In this document: positions 34,750 through 44,898 of the stretch, piece after piece
Numbering within the stretch: the first letter of the stretch is position 1
How the letters are laid out: the number at the start of each line of letters is the position of its first letter
Origin: Holothuria scabra
Taxonomy: Eukaryota > Echinodermata > Holothuroidea > Aspidochirotida > Holothuriidae
Reading direction: 5' to 3'
Assembly: GCA_037179385.1 (NCBI GenBank)
Contig: CM074195.1
Location: 5,884,438 to 5,948,437, forward strand
Length of the DNA stretch: 64,000 nucleotides
The notes under the pieces: generated by a model
What the model saw: only the letters and a program-made list of their open reading frames with translations
The model's database searches: none
Told to the model about the DNA's origin: nothing
Translations under genes and position numbers: made by a program

Positions 34750-34862
34750 TGGCAGAGTGGTCCAGGGACCCGACGGAGTTGCCCAGGGACCAAGTTGTCC
34801 TGGGCCGAGATGTCTCGGTGGCCGAGTTGTACAGGGGCCGAGTTGTCCCAGGGGAGTTGACC
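34750..34862 (+). repeat. Degenerate GCCGAGTTGTCC minisatellite
   Basis: About six imperfect 15-18 bp units: 'ccgacggagttgccc', 'agggaccaagttgtcc', 'tgggccgagatgtctc', 'ggtggccgagttgtac', 'aggggccgagttgtcc'. The reading frames over it on both strands are repeat translations. Confidence 0.7.
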
Positions 34863-35645
34863 GTAAACCTTATAGTCACAGTAGAATTTTCATGAAAAAT
34901 CAAAACCATTACAAAAATTCCGGCTCAATCTGGCAGCTTATAAAACAATTATTCCTAAACCTCACTTCATTGTCTAGGTCAACACTTTGATGGTAGAAGA
35001 TTTGAGCGAAACTTGCAAATATGTTCTGAGATGATTTCAATTTCCGGATTATAAGAGAAGTGAGGTGTATACATATGCTTAACTTTTGCCCCAAAATGGT
35101 AGGAGTACATTTTATGTCTTAATTTTCGAGGGGGGGGGGGGGGCGGAACTGTTCACCGGGAAAAATATGGTCATTAGCCCTTCCCCCTCGATAAGTTACC
35201 CCAGATACGCCACTGCATACCTCCCCCACTCCTCGACAACATGTCGAGCCCCTTTCAGCCTCATCAACAAAAACTCCTAGCCGAGCTCTCGCCAGGGCGG
35301 TACCCGTAGACCCCACCAAGGGCCCTAGGCAGACTTTGCCGCGCTTACGCGGAAATTATAATACTATAAGCGACCCCAGAAATTTGATCAGCCCCCTCCT
35401 TAGCCTCTTCAAATAAAAATTCCTGGGACCTCCGCTCCATCTTACAATGTTAATTTTTAGCTATAGTTACTCTAAAATGTGCTACTGTAGAAGTGTCTTG
35501 ATATTTTTCTAACCCCTAGAAATAAGTTATGTAATGGGCCAATAACGTTCTTTCGACATTGGTGTAAACCTCTTCGCACCGCAGTCGTAAAAGTCTTCTG
35601 CTTTTCACTACTGAACATCCCTTTCACATTTAAAAAGTTCTCATT

Positions 35646-36611
35646 CAGTGGCGTAACCAGACTTTTTCATTGGGGGGGGGGAGCTGAGGGGGGGCAAAGG
35701 TTGATATGGGGGGGGGGCTAGCACAAACAACACAATCTAAGCGGAGCGCCACGATTGGTTGGCGCGTAGCGTACAGAGAAAATTTTGGCTAAAAATGCCT
35801 CTCAGGGTTGTCGGAAATGGCACTTTCCAGTGTCTTTGGCCCTGTGAATTTCAGCTAAATATCCCTAATTTTTTAAAACACAGGTTTGAAAATTTATACT
35901 TCTGCTATAAATATTTGCTTTATGCCAACGAGGGACCTGCTAGAGTCTTAATAGGTTGGCCGAAAAGGTTCTCCACTGCGTCAAAGCATCGCTTGTTCCT
36001 CCGTTTATTGCAGAAGTTGACCATTTTACTGCTTTGTACCTGTGGAAATAGTCATACCATGCCTTAATATAAACTGTGAAATTCTGAAACTGCACATGAA
36101 TTATATTTAATTAATCATACACATTTCAAGAAAAGCACATGCAAAATTTTTCAATTAAATGACTCATGTGTTTTATTTGTATAAAGTTTGATTTATGCCT
36201 AATCAAGATCACGATTTGCCACTCTTCCTATCAAAAATGCTTTGTATGGGGACCTTAACAATTTGCTTGCTTTTAAAATCAATTGTTTGCTTTTACTCTT
36301 TTATTTTTGGTCTTGACTTTTCTTCAATATAAATTAAGCTAGGGCTATTTCTTACTGTTTTAAGAAAAATATATTAGAAGGAATGAAAACAAGATTTCAG
36401 TAACTGCTGTACAATATCTTCACTCATTTATAAAATTTCTACTCTCACCCTACCCCACCTGATACGTAGTATCAAGTAATGCCACGGACTACCCATTTTC
36501 ATTCATTTTTTTTTCGACCTACGAATTTCATTTGGGGGGCAAGCGGGGGGCAAGGCATTTCACTGGGGGGTCCCGCCCCCTGCCCCCCCCCCCCCGCTGG
36601 TGACGCCACTG
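35646..36611. mobile_element. hAT-like element, 966 bp, 8-bp TSD TTCTCATT
   Basis: Inverted ends CAGTGGCGTAACCAG / CTGGTGACGCCACTG (one mismatch) and a perfect 8-bp duplication TTCTCATT (35638-35645 and 36612-36619). Poly-G and poly-C runs sit just inside the two ends. A 102-codon frame at 35759-36067 shows no hAT dimerisation or transposase motif. Interior fragments of this family recur at 18391-18440, 18690 and 19935. Confidence 0.92.
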
Positions 36612-36912
36612 TTCTCATTCTATGTAACCAATGTTTTCTCCACCCAATGATATACATTTTGTTCCATGTAATTGACGGAATGTTTTAAAATACGATGCAA
36701 TGAGCCTAGGTTTGAATGCCATCTTGTAGGGCGTAGTGTAGCGTCAGTTGGAGGCTTGTCGTGAGATCATTCGGCGCGACTTGTTCCAACAAAGAACACG
36801 GAAGCTTTCCCTCTAAAAAAATCTAGATATTTTTCCTTATTCCAGAAAAAGCATAGTGCCATAGGCCCCAAAAAGGTGCGAGATAAAAAAGAAAATGAAT
36901 TTCATGAAACTC

Positions 36913-36953
36913 TGAACCAATAGGTTGGAAACTGGGCCGTAAAACTTTAACTT
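36913..36953 (+). mobile_element. SINE 3'-end fragment
   Basis: Only the last ~40 bp of the SINE: 'gaaccaataggttggaaact' then 'gggccgtaaaactt'. Confidence 0.65.
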
Positions 36954-36959
36954 ACTTCA

Positions 36960-38380
36960 TGAAACTCTGTAACAGGGTAAATTGTTTAGCGTTCAGGTTG
37001 TTTGTCAGTACTTCGGGGGTTTCCGCGTGCCAGTGATATATACTAAGGGCACTGACCCTTTTAAGAGTGCACATATCAAGACTATGACTTGCCTCACTTT
37101 ACCCAAACGCAGAAACTCACACAGTGTATTTGGGGGACATTGTCAGAATATTTTCAAGAGTTTGTTTGAGTTAGAAGAATATTCGCTGTGCTTTACAACA
37201 CTGCTGTCTTCTTTGAGTATCAAATGTCTCGTTGCGTGCGGATGTTAGCAAAGCAGCGGAAAGGTCAATGGCGTCTCGTCACAAGCGAAAAATGTGCCCA
37301 ATTGTTGCTATGCACTGGGGCGTTTGCCACTGTAGTGTACATTTTTTCACGTAGTCTAAAAATTTTGTATTCTTTTTAAGTTCATCGCGTCTGCACAATT
37401 TGAAACATATTCTTGACACCATAAATCATCAAAAGCACTAGCATTTTCTCGATTTTTGTTAGCTAGCTTCATGTAGCATTTTACAAGCTACTTTTGTTTT
37501 ACCTGTTTTAAAATAGAGCCTTTCACATTTAAACAACAGGTTGTGAATAATTCACATACATGTTTTTCCACTTGATCCGCTGGGAAGAGTTTAGATATGA
37601 GTAGGAAAATGCATATGTTTAAACACTTTGAAACCTCCTCTTTGCTGCTGTCAATGTACTTTTAGTATAGTGGTGTAACAGACGAGAAAATCAGCGTCTA
37701 AAGTGTGGAGAGAGATGTTGACGTAATACATTAACAGTGTCAGTGGGCATTCAGTGCACAAACTTTCAGAAGTGATTTCTTTGTACAAAATCCTACTAGT
37801 CCGTGGTTATTTGGTTATTTTGTTATTTTCCATATAAATGGATCCGTAAAATGAAATTAAATACTTTTATCAATCATGTTATGTATGTATTTCATGATTT
37901 GCGAGGATAGGAACCTGAAAATGGGTTGACTTGCAACTTTCTGTACAAGCCCAATTGTGTAGGATTTGCGCGGGAAAATCGGTTTGTCACGTTCAATGGG
38001 GAAATGAGACAGTTCCCCTGTGGACTCGAACCTACATATTTGTAAAGAGCAAAGGTGCATGGGAGATCAGTATGAATATTTTATGGATATTAAGAGGACA
38101 TTTTGTTTAAAAATATGCAAATTAGCTGGAAAATACCAGGTTTTTAGCTCATTTGCATATTTGTATACTAATCAGTGTTACTTTGTATTTCCTGATGAAT
38201 GAGATTGTTTGGAATAGTTTTCTCTTTCGTTTCGTTTTCGCTTTCTCTTTTTCTTGGAAATCGGTTGTAAAATACCAGAGTGGTAGTCGTTTGAATTTTG
38301 TTAACTTTCAAATTTTTGACGCTCATGATCATGACTGGACCTTATATTGTTCATTGACTTCCCATGTAAGGCTATTAGAA
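36960..38380. other. Stretch without recognised genes
   Basis: Several 60-90 codon frames on the plus strand lack splice sites or motifs. Nothing supported. Confidence 0.3.
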
Positions 38381-38384
38381 GGCA

Positions 38385-38980
38385 GGCAAGGAGTCTTTGC
38401 GATGGCGATGACGTGTGTGTGTGGGTGTGTGTATGTGACTAAGTGCATATTTGGTGCGTGGGTTAGCCGTATTGGGTAGGTGAGCCTTATTCATTTTCGT
38501 AAAGGTTAAAGGTCATTTGGGGTCCGCAGTGTCAAAGTCTGACAAGTAAGTGTTTTGCACAGTAATATTACAGGGAAGGTAACTTGTAGTGTCCTCATAC
38601 TTGGCATGTAGACGCATAGTGAATAAATGATCCCGGTAGTTTTTGGTGAAGGTCAATTGTCATTTGGGGTCAGCAGGGGTCATAGACTCAATATCATGTT
38701 TACACAATTTCTCATGGTTGGAGTCTTGGATACTGCAAAATTTCACACAAAGTATGTGGATGGGATGTAGTGAGAAGAACCCTAGATCTTGGTGGTCAAA
38801 GGTCATCCGGGATCTCAATTTAGGAAGCTTAGATGCCTTGCATGAATACTTTATGGTTACACTACGAAGCACTGTCAATTTGAAAAAAAAAAAAAAACAT
38901 TACGGAGCACTGTAAATTTTGAAAAAAAAACAGGCTTACATTTCAGTGGCAAGGAATCACTAAGCCTTTTGGCTATCTGG
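38385..38980 (+). repeat. AGGTCA-rich repeat (33127 family)
   Basis: From 'aaggcaggcaaggagtcttt' with a TG tract to 'ggcaaggaatcactaagcct' (38949-38968). It contains 'ggtcaaaggtcatc' and a long A run. Confidence 0.65.
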
Positions 38981-39289
38981 TATTATATTTTGCATGATGA
39001 TGAAAACACTTAATGCTGAATTCGTGGAAAGCGGAAAATTTCAATTTGCAACCCACCCCCCCCCCCACCCCCAAAAACAGTTGCATTCAGTAGGCTAGAT
39101 TAATTCCTTGAAAATGTAGAAAAAAAATATAAGACAGAAATTGTCCGTATGGGTTTTGGTGGGGACCAGGAGTCAGGGGAAGAAACAGAAAAAACGGTAC
39201 GATGATATTTTGTTAGATGCACTTTTAGCTGCATTATAGCTGAGAAACTCTTAGGACAAATCCCACCATTCTGAAATCCTGAAAACCTT

Positions 39290-39925
39290 GTTTACACGAT
39301 ATCTCAAGGTAGGAAGCTTGGATTGTTTTGATACTTGATTTGTTCATGAATTACGATGGGAGGGTGGACCCCGTTAATTTCGGTAGAGGTCAAAGTTTAC
39401 ATGGGATTATCCAATGTCAAACCTTGAAAACCTTTTGAACTTTGTATTTAAAGGTAGAAACTGGGATGGAGTTCAAAGTTAGCATGTGGATGTGTTATGG
39501 TAGGAAGATGGCATCTGCAGTCCTTGTGAAGGCTGAAGGTTTTGGGGGTCACCAGAGGTCAAACTATGAAAACCTTGTTTAGGATAGCTCAAGGTACGAA
39601 ACGTGGATGGATTTCAAAAACAGTATGTGGCTGAGTTATGGTGAGTTGAAAGTACTGTACCTGTTGTTTTTGGTGGAGGTCAATGGTCATCTGGTATCAC
39701 CTGGCATCAAACTGTTAAAACCTTGTTTGCAGAATATCTTAAGGCACAGTATGAAATTTGGCTTTTGAATATAGAATTGTTTTGGCTAAACGAAAAACCA
39801 GTTACTTACTGGTGGAGTCAAAGGTCACTTTGGGTCACCAGGTGTTACAAGAAATGTAGCATTTTATTGAAAAGAACACGTATGTATCATCGAACCCTTA
39901 ATGCGTTTGGGCATTCTGGTTTTGT
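39290..39925 (+). repeat. AGGTCA-rich tandem repeat, 3' end shared with 61.0-61.25 kb
   Basis: Four diverged ~145-bp units ('gatatctcaaggtaggaa', 'ggtggaggtcaa') followed by a 3' segment ('gaatatcttaaggcacagta' to 'cattctggttttg') that is nearly identical to 61045-61243. This shows both are copies of one element with a fixed 3' end. Confidence 0.7.
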
Positions 39926-39984
39926 TATTGCAAACAAAAGCTAAACATGAAGATTGCTTAGATTTTCTTTCCAAGCATGCAAAC

Positions 39985-40560
39985 GCAATTTTCGGCCATC
40001 TGAGGGATCGCAATTTTTCAAAATTTAGTTTACGCCAACTAATGGTGCGCTTCGCATAGATATTCTTTCGGGCAAAGTTACATTTTTGAGGTTAAAGTAT
40101 ATTTTAGTAAATTTCTGATCACTTTGCTGTTTGCGAACTTATTTTGAAGTGATCATTTTATTCCAAACGACAAACGAAGATAGCGACTCGTTAGATTCTT
40201 CGTATAAGTCTGGAAGATGCTATTCCCGACCTTCTGAGAGGTGTGATTTTTCGACATTTCTCTACGCTCCGCTTTACCAATTGTGACGCTCCTCTTAGAT
40301 AGTCTTTCGGGCAAAATTACATTTTTCGGGTCAAAGTAATTCTCTGATCACTTTGCAGCTTTTCGAAACTTATTTTGGAAGGAGCATTTTATTGCAAATG
40401 ACAAAAGAAGATAGCGACTCGTTATATTCTTCGTATAAGTCTGGAAAATGCTATTTCCGGCCATCTGAAGGTTCTGATTTCTCGAAATTTTCACAACGCT
40501 CCGCGCCAACTAATGGTGACACTCCGCTTGGAAAGTCTTTATTGCAAAATTACGCTTTGT
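39985..40560 (+). repeat. ~235-bp tandem repeat, ~2.4 copies
   Basis: 'gatagcgactcgttagattc' (40178) recurs at 40410 as 'gatagcgactcgttatattc'. 'gttacatttttgaggt' (40076) recurs at 40316. Each unit also carries 'ccaactaatggtg' or a variant. No coding potential conserved. Confidence 0.7.
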
Positions 40561-40599
40561 GGCCAAGAAAAAAAAGAGAAAACTGAAATGCTCCCGTTC

Positions 40600-42590
40600 G
40601 CCTATGCCGATCGATGTTCTTTTATGTTGGCTCCAAATTTAAAAACAAATTTTACTTCGAAAGGTCGCGTAAATTGCATTAGATTGCATGCTAAGACACA
40701 AAATCTTCATTTTTATTCTCATGGACCACCACAATTCAACTTTTAACATTGTTCATGTCAAATTCGAAAATCTTGCACCATTTTGCATCTAGACTCCTTG
40801 AAAAGGCCAAAAATTTTCAAAGGGGAACCTGTGGGGTACACCCCTCCCCGTAGACCCCTCCACCAGGCCGTCGATTACTCAACATACTGCTTGCACCCCC
40901 CCCCCCCCTTCAGAGAAATCCTGCGTATGTCACTGCAAATGAAGACCTCTGCTTTCTCATTTGGGGGTACACTGCTCTCATCAATCAAGGGAGCTTCTAG
41001 AGCTGGCCTCAATTCCGAAGCCAAACCTATAACGCCAGCTTTTGACATGCGGAGGTTGTCACGAAAATATATGGTATCAAAACCTAACATGGACTCCATT
41101 TAACTCGAGCATGCAGTTTCGTTCTCCTCCATACTGTTTGACAACCTACCAGGACAGCAGCAGCACTGTACTGGAAGTCTAACAGCATCATTCGCGAATG
41201 ATGCCTTCGGTAGCGGCGGCTCCTTCCCGCTCGTATTTCACTCTCCCCCTCCAGATCCCTGATCGATTGCGCTGCAAGTGCAAAAAAATTCGGTTTCTGA
41301 ATACTCCGAGTTGCTTCAGAAACATCAGAAACGTCAGAGCAATCATCAACATCTCCATTTATATTACAGTACACACGAGAGAGTTGCAAACACCGGAACC
41401 TGGAAAATGGTGCAGGCCTTTGCTTTTATAACTGTGCCCCAAGCATTTAGTAAGCTTCCGCTATGGGTCGGCATGCGCATCTGTGCAAAACGTATACTCG
41501 TGTGGCCGCCCGTATATTGCAAATTAATCGGTGTATTCTTGATGCAGTATAAAAGGACTGTGTTGGAATTTCCAGCGGTGGTTCACCGTTTAATCCAACG
41601 GTTAATCAAACGTTGGTTTACCATAGAAAGCAGTGTGAAAGGGGTATAAGTCAGAAGCAATCTCAGTCACTCCCGGAGCCACGGTTGCTAAAAAGCGTAC
41701 ATTTATCCGTTCGAAAAGGCTACTGCTAGAAGCAAACGAAGATCTCATACACGCCAAAGGGAATTCTCGGCTACACGTGGCCGAATAAAAGCCAAAGCCC
41801 CTCCAAACAAAGCTGGAGAAAAACTAAAAAAAAAAAAAACATTATAAACCCTTCCGACAGACCTCTGTCAAACATTCAAACAGATTCTTTGGGAAAATGT
41901 TTAAAGTCATCATTACAAACGAATCCCGAGTGACATAACTCATGAAACTGTAAAAATGGTATAGTACTCCTCAAGATACAGTATGTTTTACAGAGATGAA
42001 ATTGACGAGCAAACGTCCAAATATCTTAACCACATAATCTAATCTGAACCGTGGTATTTATACATGCTACCCAAAATTCCTGAAGCACTGCCATCTTATT
42101 CAAAATTTGCCGGAAGACCGATAACTTTTAGCGGGAAGGGATCTCCCACCCAAAAAAAAAAAAAAAAAAATCCGAATTCGTGGAATTTTTCTTGCTTCCC
42201 ATTGCCAACCGAACACCTATGTCAAAGACACTACTCATATTTTAGAAATTTTGGAACCCCCCCCCCCCCCTAACGCTTGACGTGGTATCAATGCGCACCG
42301 GCACTCCCTTAGAGCATTAGATGTAACATATGAAGCTTTCGGAAGGGCACGTTAAATTGATACGGGTTTAAACCAATATCCCCTATGTTCATCCGCAGTC
42401 TCATTAAACTCATCCTTGAAAGGAACGGTTGCCAATTTTTCTTTACCAATAACGGATAAGCTTTGGGTAGCAAATATTGTCATGCATAGACATGGGCATA
42501 AACTTATACCGACAGATTCCAACATAACCAAGTGACTTCGCTACAGGGATGAAATTCTACTACTTTACAATGGAGCGGCTCATGCACTTT
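40600..42590. other. Stretch without recognised genes
   Basis: Holds a TATAAAAGG motif at 41551 and a possible transposon right end ('gcgtatgtcactg', 40925-40937). The 101-codon minus-strand frame at 41084-41389 and overlapping plus-strand frames show no domain. Confidence 0.3.
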
Positions 42591-42840
42591 TGATTTAAGT
42601 GGCTAAAATGAATAAAATTCATTCTTCTCTCAAAAACCCCGTTGAAATCTCTGAAACCGAGGTTTCTTACCTAGATCTTAAAATCTTTAAAGGTGAAAAG
42701 TTACAACCAAGCTGCATCCTTGACACCAAAGTCTGCACCAAACCAACTGAACCTTTTCAATACCTCGATCGTAACTCAGCATACCCACTTGCCACATTCA
42801 AAGGCTTCAAAGGCATGAAAGGCGAAGTGTTAAAAAAAAC
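42590..42840 (+). pseudogene. PLE reverse transcriptase fragment
   Basis: A frame ending 'NPVEISETEVSYLDLKIFKG' then 'LDTKVCTKPTEPFQYLDRNS' matches the PLE segment just after the catalytic YxDD, where FLDL/YLDL is followed by the 'TKPT..YL' stretch. The frame runs into a poly-T tract at 42868 and a repeat inserted after it. Probable third PLE family, not active. Confidence 0.7.
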
Positions 42841-42951
42841 GAAATTGTGTACCTTTTTTCCGGTCCGGGTTTTTTTTTTTTTTTTTCTTTTTTTGACCGT
42901 CACTGTTTTAACGTGTTCCTTTTTGTCGAGGCCCTCTCTTTTTCTTATTTT

Positions 42952-43060
42952 TGATTCCTTGCCGAAAGCTGTCAAGGAAACTATGCGGTGGTGATGTCGT
43001 GTTTTTATGTGTGTGTATGCATGTGCGTTTGTGTGTGACTCTTTTGGTTGTAAAAACGTT
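42952..43060 (+). mobile_element. GATTCCTTGCC-element 5' fragment inside PLE debris
   Basis: 'ttgattccttgccgaaagct', TG-rich tract and 'ttgtaaaaacg' match the start of 33127 and 63663. It splits the PLE remnant. Confidence 0.6.
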
Positions 43061-43329
43061 ATCGTATTAAGTGCATGTGTTACTCTCAGTTCGAGTTCGA
43101 CAGACATGTTGGTTATCTTGTGGGCTACTTCCTTGGAAATGACTATCCGCTCAAATTTTATTAAGGGCGGTATCTTAAGAGCGTCGAGGTATTCCAGATC
43201 CCAATTGCTCTTGTATAAAACTTAAACCAGTTCTCGTACCCTCCCTAGTTCTCGATTATTGCCTCAAAGCTGAGAACTAACAGAATATAGTTCGTCATGA
43301 TTTTGATGTACTTCGAAACTATAGTTCTA

Positions 43330-43645
43330 TGTATCATTTGTTTCGGAATCCTCCTCTAAAAGCCAGGAGACAACCTCTTTACTTAAAGACTCTTCTTACA
43401 TCATCTAAGTTAGTTCAGTCTTTCAATACTGGTAATAAGAAATGAGATAAGCCCAAATGTCAAGTGTGTCAGTTCATCGTAACTGATCAACCATTAACTC
43501 CACCTGGATCACATATTTTTATCCGACCGCCTTCTTTTGATTGTGATACTCCTAATGTTGTTTACCTTTTATGTTGCAATGGGCGAGAAGAAATGTAAAT
43601 ATGTTGATGTTGGTCGGACGGGCCTAAATTTAGGTTGCGATTTAT
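43330..43645 (+). pseudogene. PLE GIY-YIG region, decayed
   Basis: Conceptual fragments: 'PKCQVCQFIVTDQPLTPPGS' (cysteine cluster), then 'VVYLLCCNGR' and 'DVGRTGLN' (GIY-YIG core), separated by stops and frameshifts. In line with the RT fragment at 42590. Confidence 0.65.
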
Positions 43646-43671
43646 AATCACAAAAATTCAATCATCGTGGA

Positions 43672-43673
<2 letters not shown>

Positions 43674-43765
<92 letters not shown>
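43674..43765. repeat. (TA)n left of the PLE composite
   Basis: About 92 bp of TA repeat ending exactly where the inverted PLE copy begins. Confidence 0.95.
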
Positions 43766-43767
<2 letters not shown>

Positions 43768-44516
43768 AATAATTGCCCAAAAAACAAGACTGGACAGAGT
43801 GCTCAATTCTGCAAGCAGAAGAGCGGATATCGACCATGTATTTATGCTGTAAAAGCAAACAAAACCCTACTTAAAGTTTCTCACAAATCAATGCGATCGT
43901 CAGGGGATCTCGGTTAACAATGAACACAAGCCTTCGCCGTTCTGGGTTTTTAACCATTGCCCGCTTGAGTAACTTTCTTGCGTGTGTGGTGATGGCGGCA
44001 TTGTGATAGAATCTCCGATCTTTTGTTCAAGAGGTTGGGGGAACGGTGATCGACTATAGCAAGTTTTTCAGCTTGACAAAGGTTACAAAAGCCAGATGGA
44101 ATTCTATGTGTGTTTGACTGTGCTAATATGTGCCAACGAATTGTAAAAGCCTGGCCGCTCCTCTTAAGGGACCAAACGTGTTTAGAGAGCTCGGTTTCTT
44201 TTTCATGACGTTCTAAGTTAAAAGATTTCTTGTGGTTGTTGTACCTTTCCTTGAATGGGCCGCCAGACATGCCTATGTATGAGTGTGTGGCATCGTTACT
44301 AGTGACTTCAGCCTTGTAGACTACGGCTGATGTGAGGCATTTCCCATCAAGGGGACAAGAAATTTTAACCCTGCAGTTACAGCCGCGATTTGGGGGTGTA
44401 GCAGTTTTCTTTGAAAGCACCTTAGAGTTGTGGTTGCTTATGACGGCTTTCATGTTTTTCATGCAACTATAACTGACTTTCACAGTGTTTTTGTTAAATA
44501 TTTTGTGCAGCTTATG
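43766..44516 (-). mobile_element. Inverted, 5'-truncated PLE copy
   Basis: Minus-strand copy of the end of the 44-kb element: its 3' pseudo-LTR (43766-44056) and the last 177 codons of the protein (43950-44483, intact stop, full GIY-YIG tail ending 'KVTQAGNG'). It is joined head to head with the plus-strand element at ~44516. An inverted truncated copy beside a pLTR is a known Penelope arrangement. Confidence 0.9.
43864..43912 (-). ncRNA. Hammerhead motif in inverted pLTR
   Basis: Reverse complement of the motif at 44663-44712, identical in the core. Confidence 0.65.
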
Positions 44517-44808
44517 CCCCGATCACCGTTCCCCCAACCTCTTGAACAAAAGATCGGAGATTCTATCACAATGCCGCCATCACCACACACGCAAGAAAGT
44601 TACTCAAGCGGGCAATGGTTAAAAACCCAGAACGGCGAAGGCTTGTGTTCATTGTTAACCGAGATCCCCTGACGATCGCATTGATTTGTGAGAAACTTTA
44701 AGTAGGGTTTTGTTTGCTTTTACAGCATAAATACATGGTCGATATCCGCTCTTCTGCTTGCAGAATTGAGCACTCTGTCCAGTCTTGTTTTTTGGGCAAT
44801 TATTTGTA
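44517..44808 (+). mobile_element. 5' pseudo-LTR of Penelope-like element
   Basis: A ~292-bp segment that is an almost perfect inverted repeat of 43766-44056. Its first ~220 bp recur directly at 46944-47163 after the ORF. It thus includes the end of the protein-coding frame of an upstream tandem unit plus the non-coding hammerhead region, the standard pLTR design of PLEs. Confidence 0.88.
44663..44712 (+). ncRNA. Type I hammerhead ribozyme motif in 5' pLTR
   Basis: CTGACGA (44669-44675, matching CUGANGA), stem II TCGCA/TGTGA with loop TTGATT, GAA (44692-44694), a short stem III ACT-TTA-AGT, then the cleavage nucleotide A44704 (GUA triplet), and stem I CCC/GGG. The core is complete. Self-cleavage is inferred from the motif; PLE hammerheads are established in the literature. 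Confidence 0.7.
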
Positions 44809-44898
44809 TTTGTATCCTCGCTCCTGTATTTTACAGTTGAGCACTCTTAAAAAAACTAGACACGTTTACGTTAAAGTAAAAAAGCAACACGGTGAACA

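Noticed and set aside
41084..41389. 101-codon minus-strand frame as a gene start
   Set aside because: No domain, competing frames on the other strand, and no splice support.
41549..41625. TATAAAAGG followed by 'gtttaatccaacggttaatc' inverted motifs as a promoter or Harbinger end
   Set aside because: The inverted motifs are short, no partner terminus or downstream gene was found.
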